A stretch of DNA of 8,405 nt from UBA4416 sp046345275 (GTDB lineage Bacteria; Bacteroidota; Bacteroidia; B-17B0; Aurantibacillaceae): assembly GCA_046345275.1 (NCBI GenBank), contig JBKDJY010000126.1:1-8405 (forward strand), given 5' to 3'. Positions within the stretch are counted from its first letter, which is position 1. Every line of letters starts with the position of its first letter. The translations under genes and the position numbers were made by a program. Below, piece by piece: positions 1 through 5,574 of the stretch. The notes beneath the pieces were generated by a model, which saw nothing but the letters and a program-made list of their open reading frames with translations, did not search any database and was not told the origin of the DNA.

Positions 1-74
1 GCATAAAATTATGTAGCTTTTTTTTAAAGACTACTCAATGTTCTTTCTCAATGGCTAATTTTATTACATGGATA
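1..74. other. AT-rich flank without recognisable feature
   Basis: This stretch has a run of eight T (18..25) and no open frame of note. It does not match the left half of any attC in the window, although the sequence from 75 onwards is an attC right half. It may be the centre of a divergent site or sequence flanking a truncated array. Confidence 0.4.
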
Positions 75-144
75 CTTTGTTAGTAGCGTTTCGGTAGACA
101 GTGTTTCAAAACCCAAACTGAAATAAAGCGCCAAAACGTTATGC
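75..144 (+). repeat. Orphan right half of a long-class attC site
   Basis: Positions 75..143 are identical over 69 bases to 573..641, the right half of the attC ending cassette A, and include the right arm, AAAAC and the R' box GTTATGC (138..144). The matching left arm and inner hairpin are absent from 1..74, so within this window it is only a half-site. It still supplies the R' boundary of cassette A. The left arm could lie left of position 1 if this site has an unrelated centre, or the site may have been cut by a rearrangement. Confidence 0.7.
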
Positions 145-148
145 GGCA

Positions 149-536
149 GTGTTGGACGAGAACCGAAAAACTGCATTTAGACAAAATCACTTTCCATTTC
201 GTGGCGACAATTACACAATAAAATTATTTAGCAATGTGTTGACCTCACTAAACTTAGCCGACCCAATATTTCGACAAGCTCACTGACCAACACGACCTCA
301 CAAAACGTATCGACCTAACCGTAGACACAAAAAAGTGTGTTGACCAACGATTAAGTTTTGTTGCGACATCAAACAAAGTTTTAGTTCGGGACAACAACAT
401 AATTTGTTTCTGTGTATGCAGACACGAATGCTGTGTTTTAGCTAACCGCAGAAAAGAAAACACCGACCGCATAACACACGCTTTATTCAATTTGGGCATT
501 CGGCTTCGGCATTTGCAAAAGCGGTTTGACAATTAA
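149..536 (+). pseudogene. Cassette A gene, probably frameshifted
   Basis: No intact long frame fills this cassette. A frame opening at GTG 149 (or TTG 152) runs to TGA 284..286 (45 codons, protein-like, containing LFSNVLTSLNLAD). The frame +1 to it is open from 255 to TAA 534..536 and reads on smoothly (DQHDLTKRIDLTV). The two overlap in 255..283, so one indel there, for example in the CCC near 262, would join them into one protein of roughly 125 residues. Codon use (GAC, ACA, AAA, CAA) resembles the intact cassette genes. The second part reads through the R'' box into the attC. I do not recognise the product. An alternative is a cassette without a gene; a 26-codon frame from ATG 141 inside the R' box also exists and is not convincing. 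Confidence 0.35.
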
Positions 537-642
537 TTAATTTTTGCTTTGCGAATGCTAAAAAACATTTATCTTTGTTAGTAGCGTTTCGGTAGACAGT
601 GTTTCAAAACCCAAACTGAAATAAAGCGCCAAAACGTTATGG
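469..642 (+). other. attC site of cassette A, long class (174 bp)
   Basis: The R'' box is GCATAAC (469..475) and the R' box GTTATGG (636..642), preceded by AAAAC. The outer arms are 479..496 and 610..628; they pair with one extra base and one A/C mismatch (A490 with C616). A second inner stem pairs the region around 509..522 (GCATTTGCAAAAGC) with about 547..559. The R'' box is the reverse complement of GTTATGC at the start of cassette A (138..144). The right half is repeated at 75..143. The site also holds a promoter-like sequence. Confidence 0.85.
548..577 (+). promoter_or_regulatory. Bacteroidota-type promoter inside attC A, reading into cassette B
   Basis: A TTTG (-33 box) at 548..551 and TATCTTTG at 570..577 are separated by 18 bases. 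The second box fits the known Bacteroidota -7 consensus TAnnTTTG exactly. The same arrangement recurs in the other two long-class attC sites. The expected transcript would start near 584, carry the attC right arm in its leader and reach the lipoprotein start at 651. Match and spacing are seen; promoter activity is inferred. Confidence 0.6.
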
Positions 643-650
643 GTAATGCT

Positions 651-1364
651 ATGAAGACGACACTCAACATATTGACAGGACTTTTTTTGCTTCTGACCAG
701 TTGCAATAACTCGACAACGGACGATAGGAAAAACTATGTTGAAAGTGAACCGACCTTCTTTGAATTACGCAATGGTGACTGGCTGACAAACAAGTGGATT
801 AGAAAACCTGAAAACCTTTTGACAATTCACGAGACTTTTAAGAAGGTTGGTTATATGAACCTAATCACAGACAACTTGCTTTTTGACAATCCTCTTATTA
901 TTCAGGGCATTTACATCAACAAACAAGCAAGCCATCTACTTGATAGTTTGGAGCTGACTTATAATCAGCTTGACATCAAGGACAAATATTACAGAGAATT
1001 TTGGCAAAGGAGAAAAGCAGAAAAAAATGACAGCGTTGTTTACATCATCATCAAGGACATTAACTTCGCTATTAAGAACAAAATGGGTTCGGGTGGACTT
1101 TCATTAAATGCAAACCCTAAATTGGTAAATGACACTTTAGTTAACCTTCTTGATATTGAGTTTCGGAAGGACAGCTTGACAGAGCAGCAGGCACGACATG
1201 ACTTTGAAACATTAAGACGACTAGGTTTTCATCAATCAGCTTACAATTTGCTTTTTGAAACTTACAAATATCAAGACCTCAAATGGAACAGAGACAGTTT
1301 AGTAACGACATTAAAACAATCGAACAAATTTATTTACCCTTGGTTTCAAGACGACACAAAATGA
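651..1364 (+). CDS. Cassette B lipoprotein of unknown function
   Basis: This encodes 237 residues from ATG 651. I chose this start because it gives a compact lipoprotein signal: MKTT, a hydrophobic stretch at residues 5-15, then the lipobox L15-T16-S17-C18. An in-frame ATG at 639, inside the R' box of the preceding attC, would add four residues (MGNA) and remain compatible with export. After C18 comes a short polar linker and a mixed, charged, mostly helical-looking domain ending in WFQDDTK. No known family or catalytic motif is recognised. The protein is expected to be lipid-anchored in a membrane, possibly the outer one; no clear surface-export signal of the K-(D/E)2 kind follows the cysteine. 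The stop lies only 20 bases before the R'' box at 1384, the normal tight cassette layout. Expression probably comes from the promoter in the upstream attC. Confidence 0.8.
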   Translation: MKTTLNILTGLFLLLTSCNNSTTDDRKNYVESEPTFFELRNGDWLTNKWIRKPENLLTIHETFKKVGYMNLITDNLLFDNPLIIQGIYINKQASHLLDSLELTYNQLDIKDKYYREFWQRRKAEKNDSVVYIIIKDINFAIKNKMGSGGLSLNANPKLVNDTLVNLLDIEFRKDSLTEQQARHDFETLRRLGFHQSAYNLLFETYKYQDLKWNRDSLVTTLKQSNKFIYPWFQDDTK

Positions 1365-1383
1365 CGACAGGAAGAAGCACTAC

Positions 1384-1515
1384 CCATAACAGCACCTACA
1401 AGAAATTGGCGGTTCAGTGGTTAAATGAAGCTTTGTGCTTCGTATCAAGTTCAGTGGAGGCAGACAATTTTCGTCTCCGAAATCGCCAACTTCTTGTAGC
1501 TGCAAAACGTTATGC
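1384..1515 (+). other. attC site of cassette B, short class (132 bp)
   Basis: The R'' box is CCATAAC (1384..1390), the exact reverse complement of GTTATGG at the cassette start (636..642). The R' box is GTTATGC (1509..1515). The arms 1396..1411 and 1484..1499 pair at 15 of 16 positions; the one exception is A1405 opposite C1490. The inner pattern AAC-A-GCA-C-arm ... arm-C-TGC-AAAAC is shared with the other two 132-bp sites. Confidence 0.9.
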
Positions 1516-1538
1516 ACAAGTTTAAAACGACAACGACA

Positions 1539-2777
1539 ATGAAAAATATCACGACTCTAATCGCTGGATTAATCTTTACAATTTCAGCTTACTGCCAAGA
1601 CGGAGAATTTAAAGTTTATCCAAACGGCTTAATTTACAGCGAACAGACAATGGGCAAATTGAGTCACATTGTGGACTCATTGAACTTGAAATACAAGACT
1701 TGCAATTTCAACACAGTTTTTTATTCCAAAAGTCAAACAATCGGACACATAGTAAAAGTTGACAAAAGCAATATAAAGGAAGCAAAGAAAGATATGGAAA
1801 ACCAAATTTCTTTAGACGACTTTCTTAAAAAATACCCGAAAGCGACTATTGAGCGAAATGCTTTAATCATAAAAAGCAAGTACAAAAATTACGAAAAACA
1901 AGACGTTGTAGAATTTGAAGAATTTGACTTAAAAAGTGATTATGGGTTCAGTATTACATCAGAAGACGTTTCACTATATCAAAAAGACTTCTCTAATAAA
2001 TGGCTTTTGAAACACAGTGAAAAAACAAGTTATTCTGACGAATCTCTATCTGCCTTTTATTTTCCAATAAATTTTAGTTCAGTTCCTGTTCCTCAAAAGT
2101 ATTCTCAAATGATTGGATATTCTGATTGCTTAATAGACACGACAACTACCAAGTTTAAAGACAAGTTAAAAGACGGTTGGGTTGACCTTCCCGAAAATTG
2201 GACATCACTATCTGACAAAAAGAAAGCTAAACTTCTTGACGAAATGAGAAGCACAAGTGTTATTGGTGGTTGCAGTCAAGACAGCAGACCAAGAGAACAT
2301 GCCATACACATTGCTTTACTTTCTGCGGAAACATATAATTGGGAAGTTTTTCTAAAAGCTCATTTAGACATTATGAATGACCGTTTTGATAGAATGTCAG
2401 ACGGAAGTTACGCTTGGGGACAAAGAAATACTTACATTAAAGAACTTGAAGAACTAAATATAAATGTTCCCGACCTTATATTAGGTATATCATTCCGCAT
2501 TGAAAATCCTGCAAGCAATCATTACTTTGGAAGCATTGGACGAGTTGGACGAGCATTATCAGAAACCAAAAACCGAAACGAAATTGAACAAGCAATGTTG
2601 TCAATAGTCTCAGACAATGAATTGGATACCTATAACAGACTTTTGTTTTACTTTCTGTTCCGTAACTACAACCATAACATAAAAGACGAAACAATAAAAA
2701 AAGAAAATAACGTCAAGTTAGCCACTGCGACAAAGACACTACCAGACTTTATTAGCGGAAAGTTGACAGAAAAATGA
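1539..2777 (+). CDS. Cassette C exported protein of unknown function
   Basis: This encodes 412 residues from ATG 1539, preceded by ACAACGACA. This start gives a standard signal peptide: MKN, hydrophobic residues 4-17, probable signal peptidase I cleavage around AYC-Q20. The in-frame ATG 1512 lies inside the R' box and would only add nine polar residues before the signal. C19 is not in a proper lipobox (SAYC). The mature part is soluble-looking with no further membrane segment; a Cys-containing patch GGCSQDSRPREHAIHIALL is followed by a mostly helical C-terminal half rich in W, Y and D/E. No enzyme family is recognised. A periplasmic or cell-surface location is expected. The stop is 13 bases before the R'' box at 2791. 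The short-class attC upstream shows no promoter match, so co-transcription with cassette B is possible. Confidence 0.82.
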   Translation: MKNITTLIAGLIFTISAYCQDGEFKVYPNGLIYSEQTMGKLSHIVDSLNLKYKTCNFNTVFYSKSQTIGHIVKVDKSNIKEAKKDMENQISLDDFLKKYPKATIERNALIIKSKYKNYEKQDVVEFEEFDLKSDYGFSITSEDVSLYQKDFSNKWLLKHSEKTSYSDESLSAFYFPINFSSVPVPQKYSQMIGYSDCLIDTTTTKFKDKLKDGWVDLPENWTSLSDKKKAKLLDEMRSTSVIGGCSQDSRPREHAIHIALLSAETYNWEVFLKAHLDIMNDRFDRMSDGSYAWGQRNTYIKELEELNINVPDLILGISFRIENPASNHYFGSIGRVGRALSETKNRNEIEQAMLSIVSDNELDTYNRLLFYFLFRNYNHNIKDETIKKENNVKLATATKTLPDFISGKLTEK

Positions 2778-2790
2778 GAAGAAAACCTGT

Positions 2791-2969
2791 GCATAACACA
2801 CGCTAAGCAAACAGTTTGGCAGACACCAAAGCTTTTGCAAAAGCGGTCGCTCCGCGAAAGACAGTTATATTCGCTTTGCAAAAGTCCAATAAGCAGTTAT
2901 CTTTGTTAATACCATTTCGGCAGGACACGGTTTCAAATCAAACCGTTGCTTAGCGCGAAAACGTTATAG
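2791..2969 (+). other. attC site of cassette C, long class (179 bp)
   Basis: The R'' box is GCATAAC (2791..2797), the exact reverse complement of GTTATGC at the start of cassette C (1509..1515). The R' box is GTTATAG (2963..2969). The outer arms are 2801..2818 and 2939..2955, paired except for one extra A and A2813 opposite C2944. The inner stem pairs CTTTTGCAAAAGCG (about 2832..2845) with CGCTTTGCAAAAG (2872..2884), with one bulged base. It carries a promoter-like sequence. Confidence 0.87.
2875..2905 (+). promoter_or_regulatory. Bacteroidota-type promoter inside attC C, reading into cassette D
   Basis: TTTG at 2875..2878 and TATCTTTG at 2898..2905 are separated by 19 bases, an exact fit to the -33/-7 pattern known in Bacteroidota. 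The -33 box is part of the inner stem of the attC. Transcription would start near 2912 and run into the gene starting at 3011. Confidence 0.6.
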
Positions 2970-3010
2970 GCAAGCAAACCAAACCGCGTAAATATAAATC
3001 TTAACATATA

Positions 3011-3319
3011 ATGACAACAAAATACATTAAAAATTTATTTATCGACACTATAAGCTCTGAAGTATATAATCAACTGAATAATGACCATTTAGCTATACTT
3101 GACGAATGCGCTGAAAATATTGTAAATGGTTTTTGTAAAATTGACGACAGGCAAGTTTCAACCGACCAAGAAATTCTTTTTTGTTTAATGTATCAATTTC
3201 AGACTGCAAACGTTGCTCTTCAATCGTTTTTAAAAGGACTTCACGAAGTTTATCCTGAATTTCAGTCTGTAAAGGTAAATTATCGTGGACAGACATTTGT
3301 TTATCCAACGAAACGTTAA
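3011..3319 (+). CDS. Cassette D small protein of unknown function
   Basis: This encodes 102 residues with no signal peptide or membrane segment, so it is probably cytoplasmic. The ATG follows an A/T-rich leader (TTAACATATA) and lies 48 bases after the R' box. The N-terminal two thirds look helical (residues about 5-85), and the end YRGQTFVYPTKR looks like a short beta segment. Three cysteines are scattered and do not form a metal site. Codon use resembles the other cassette genes and the direction agrees with the array. No family is recognised. The distance from its stop to the R'' box (118 bases) is much larger than in cassettes B, C and F, and an antisense frame (3093..3365) overlaps it, so the coding strand is not fully certain. 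Confidence 0.6.
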   Translation: MTTKYIKNLFIDTISSEVYNQLNNDHLAILDECAENIVNGFCKIDDRQVSTDQEILFCLMYQFQTANVALQSFLKGLHEVYPEFQSVKVNYRGQTFVYPTKR

Positions 3320-3365
3320 TTGAACCAATAAGTGGCTTATTAAATTGAATTGTTAATTTTTTCAT
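3093..3365 (-). CDS. Possible antisense gene in cassette D
   Basis: This 90-residue frame on the - strand overlaps the forward gene by 227 bases. It is listed because it looks unusually protein-like for a shadow: the start context AAATAAAGAAAAATG is typical for Bacteroidota, the N-terminus MKKLTIQFNKPLIGSINVSL resembles two beta strands, and it is followed by a charged helical segment. Its start would fill the otherwise empty 118-base gap between the forward stop and the attC. Against it: no TAnnTTTG promoter is seen upstream on that strand, the orientation opposes the array, and overlap with another plausible gene is rare. Only one of the two may be real. Confidence 0.3.
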   Translation of the reverse strand: MKKLTIQFNKPLIGSINVSLDKQMSVHDNLPLQTEIQDKLREVLLKTIEEQRLQSEIDTLNKKEFLGRLKLACRQFYKNHLQYFQRIRQV

Positions 3366-3437
3366 TTTTCTTTATTTATTATTAAAGTCGAATTAAATGG
3401 CGACTAATCCATTATTTAAAAAACTGATATTGCCAGC

Positions 3438-3614
3438 CTATAACACACGCTTGGCAAAAGTTTGGCAGACCAACAAGCATTTGCAAATATTGTCCCTGCG
3501 GCAAATTTATTAATTTTTTCTTTGCAAATGTCTAATAACAGTTATCTTTATTGAAACATTTCGGCAGACAAAGTTCCAAACTCCAAACCTTTGCCAAGCG
3601 CGAAAACGTTAGCA
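3438..3614 (+). other. attC site of cassette D, long class (177 bp)
   Basis: The R'' box is CTATAAC (3438..3444), the exact reverse complement of GTTATAG at the start of cassette D (2963..2969). The R' box is GTTAGCA (3608..3614). The outer arms 3448..3465 and 3583..3600 pair at 17 of 18 positions; the exception is A3459 opposite C3589. The inner stem pairs CATTTGCAAA (3479..3488) with TTTGCAAATG (3521..3530). It carries a promoter-like sequence. Confidence 0.88.
3521..3550 (+). promoter_or_regulatory. Bacteroidota-type promoter inside attC D, reading into cassette E
   Basis: TTTG (3521..3524), 18 bases, then TATCTTTA (3543..3550). The last base of the -7 box departs from TAnnTTTG (A for G), so this may be weaker than the two copies in the other long sites. 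The -33 box again lies in the right arm of the inner stem. The next gene starts at 3621. Confidence 0.5.
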
Positions 3615-3620
3615 ACAATT

Positions 3621-4688
3621 ATGGAAGAAATACACCAAAAATATATTGACACTTTTAATAAAGTTGGTTCACGTCTTCTAAACGACTATGGATATAATTT
3701 TGAGACATTAACAAATGGAGATTCAACAAACATCATAATTTCAAAAAGTGGACAATCAAATCATTTGCTAACATTTTCTACAAATAGATTAGATTACGAC
3801 CATGGCGCACTAATTTGTGAATCAAACGATGGCAAATTACACTGGGATAAAATCCGTTTACCAAATCAACTAAGATTAAAAAAAGGCAATATTTATGGTT
3901 TTATGGGTGTAAACTTAGAATCAGAAATAAAGAGAATTATTTTGGATTTTAAGAATTACGTTTATTCAAAAGAACAATTAGGAGGAGAACCATTTTTATA
4001 TTGTTCTCAAGATGCTATTGAATTTAATGTTAGCTGTGAAACAGAAAAACTTAAGAAGTTAAGTTATAAAAAGGTAGAACGTGCCAAAGGAGAAAATTAT
4101 TCATATTTAAACACTGAAGAAGAAATTTATCAATGTGATGAATGTAAAGGATTTTGGAAAAGATCTTATGATAATTTGAATAGAGAAATTTGGCTAAAAA
4201 TAGGAGAAGTTTCAGACCAAAAATATTTTGAAAGAAACCAAGAAGATTTCAAAGAAAAGCAATTAAACAACTTTCCTCTTACTTTTTTCAATTTATCAGA
4301 AGCAATCGAATGTGGGTTAGAGCTAGAATGCGGAAGATTTAAAAAGATTGACAATTTTCATGGTTTATCATGTGTACCTAAAAATTTGACCAAAATTAAA
4401 GATGTATCATTTATTGAAGCGATAGGAAACCATGTCAAAATTGAAATTTACCAATGCTCAAAATGTTCAACATATTATAAAATAAGAGAGGAATATGACT
4501 CTCACCACGGTGTAAATAAAATATGCGTAAGGATTAACGAGCAAATTGATTTACTCTTTGGTGAAATATTAGAATTTAAGGAATCAGAATTATCTGAGAC
4601 GGCAGTTGAAAAGAAAATAACTGTTGCTAACAGCACCTTGCCAAAAGCGGGGCGGTCGTGGTGGCAGAAACTTTTCGGCTCCGAATAA
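3621..4688 (+). CDS. Cassette E protein with two CxxC modules, unknown function
   Basis: This encodes 355 residues from ATG 3621. The frame is open further upstream to ATG 3591, but that start lies inside the preceding attC before the recombination point, so it would not belong to this cassette. No signal peptide or membrane segment is present; a cytoplasmic location is likely. The N-terminal half (1-120) is mixed alpha/beta. Two similar modules follow: about 128-205, with SQDAIEFNVSCE and later EEIYQCDECKGFWKRSYD, and about 226-312, with SEAIECGLELEC and later IEIYQCSKCSTYYKIREE. C172/C175 and C279/C282 form CxxC pairs, possible zinc-binding knuckles. Residues 335-355, including the tail AGRSWWQKLFGSE, are encoded by the cassette's own attC. 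The product family is not recognised; the modular duplication and possible metal binding are inferences from the sequence. Confidence 0.82.
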   Translation: MEEIHQKYIDTFNKVGSRLLNDYGYNFETLTNGDSTNIIISKSGQSNHLLTFSTNRLDYDHGALICESNDGKLHWDKIRLPNQLRLKKGNIYGFMGVNLESEIKRIILDFKNYVYSKEQLGGEPFLYCSQDAIEFNVSCETEKLKKLSYKKVERAKGENYSYLNTEEEIYQCDECKGFWKRSYDNLNREIWLKIGEVSDQKYFERNQEDFKEKQLNNFPLTFFNLSEAIECGLELECGRFKKIDNFHGLSCVPKNLTKIKDVSFIEAIGNHVKIEIYQCSKCSTYYKIREEYDSHHGVNKICVRINEQIDLLFGEILEFKESELSETAVEKKITVANSTLPKAGRSWWQKLFGSE

Positions 4689-4756
4689 ACTTTAGTGGTA
4701 GCTTGACAGATGGTGCTCCGAAAGCCCCGCCTTCGGCAAGCTGCAAAACGTTAGCA
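4625..4756 (+). other. attC site of cassette E, short class (132 bp)
   Basis: The R'' box is TGCTAAC (4625..4631), the exact reverse complement of GTTAGCA at the start of cassette E (3608..3614). The R' box is GTTAGCA (4750..4756). The arms 4637..4652 and 4725..4740 pair at 14 of 16 positions; both exceptions are A opposite C (A4643/C4734 and A4646/C4731). The left part is translated as the C-terminus of the cassette E protein, with the stop at 4686..4688. Confidence 0.9.
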
Positions 4757-4781
4757 GTAATACTAAAAGACCGACACGACA

Positions 4782-5558
4782 ATGACAGAATATATAATTA
4801 TTTGCTTATTCGCACTTTTAGGTTCGGGACTGACTTTATTCTCAGGTTTTGGACTTGGGACAATTTTAGTTCCAGTCTTTGCACTGTTTTTCCCAATCGA
4901 CATTGCAATAACTTTAACAGCGATAGTTCATTTCTTAAATAATATTTTCAAACTGGTATTGCTCGGAAAAAATGCAGATAAAAAAGTCATCATTAAATTC
5001 GGTATTCCATCCATAATAGCCGCTTTTATCGGGGCTTACCTCTTGACTTATGTAACCAAACTTGACACAATATTTAACTATACTCTTTTTGAGAAGACTT
5101 TTTATATAGTTCCAGTAAAATTGACAATTGCTATTTTGCTTTTTGTTTTTGCACTCTTTGACATCATACCAAAATTAACCAAACTACAATTTGACGCTAA
5201 ATATCTTTCGCTCGGTGGACTTTTAAGCGGTTTTTTTGGCGGACTTTCTGGAAATCAGGGAGCACTGCGGACAGCGTTCCTTATTCGGGCAAACTTGACA
5301 AAAGATGCATTTATTGCAACTGGAGTAGTAATTGCTTGCTTAGTTGACATTTCACGACTTACAATTTATTCTAATCAAATTATCCGTTTTGGCGACCAAC
5401 TAAATTATTCGCTTATTATTTCAGCGACACTTTCTGCTTTTATTGGAGCTTATTTCGGAAACAAACTTTTGAAAAAGGTAACAATTAAAACAATCCAGTA
5501 TATCGTGGCGACAATGCTAATAATATTTTCACTAATGTTAGGACTTGGAATAATATGA
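4782..5558 (+). CDS. TauE/SafE-type (TSUP) membrane transporter
   Basis: This encodes 258 residues, a usual length for this family. TSUP proteins are inner-membrane permeases; characterised members export sulfite or sulfoacetate or move other sulfur compounds and organic anions, and the substrate here cannot be read from sequence. The start ATG follows GACACGACA, 32 bases after the R' box. Hydrophobic segments lie at about 4-25, 26-48, 71-92, 107-130, 141-165, 175-197, 207-228 and 237-257. The two family-typical halves are visible: an N-terminal SGFGLGTILVP motif (21-31) and a C-terminal equivalent LSGFFGGLSGNQGALRTAF (148-166). The stop lies 16 bases before the R'' box. No promoter match is seen in the short-class attC upstream. 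It is the only cassette gene here with a recognisable family. Confidence 0.88.
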   Translation: MTEYIIICLFALLGSGLTLFSGFGLGTILVPVFALFFPIDIAITLTAIVHFLNNIFKLVLLGKNADKKVIIKFGIPSIIAAFIGAYLLTYVTKLDTIFNYTLFEKTFYIVPVKLTIAILLFVFALFDIIPKLTKLQFDAKYLSLGGLLSGFFGGLSGNQGALRTAFLIRANLTKDAFIATGVVIACLVDISRLTIYSNQIIRFGDQLNYSLIISATLSAFIGAYFGNKLLKKVTIKTIQYIVATMLIIFSLMLGLGII

Positions 5559-5574
5559 CAGAGAGAAGTACTAC

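Noticed and set aside
75..144. attI site at the left edge
   Set aside because: The stretch is identical to the right half of an attC; attI sites are not expected to share attC arms, and no integrase gene is visible beside it.
254..532. 92-codon - strand frame in cassette A
   Set aside because: Composition is unlike a protein, it overlaps the attC, and the + strand frames fit the codon use of the array better.
1283..1525. 80-codon + strand frame running across the attC of cassette B
   Set aside because: It starts out of frame inside the lipoprotein gene and is mostly translated recombination-site sequence; no independent start context.
2476..2881. Two - strand frames (2476..2694 and 2666..2881) over the end of gene C and its attC
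   Set aside because: Shadows of the + strand gene and of the palindromic site, with no start context.
4658..4942. 94-codon + strand frame across attC E and the start of the transporter gene
   Set aside because: It reads the attC and then the transporter gene in the wrong frame; the transporter frame is clearly the real one.
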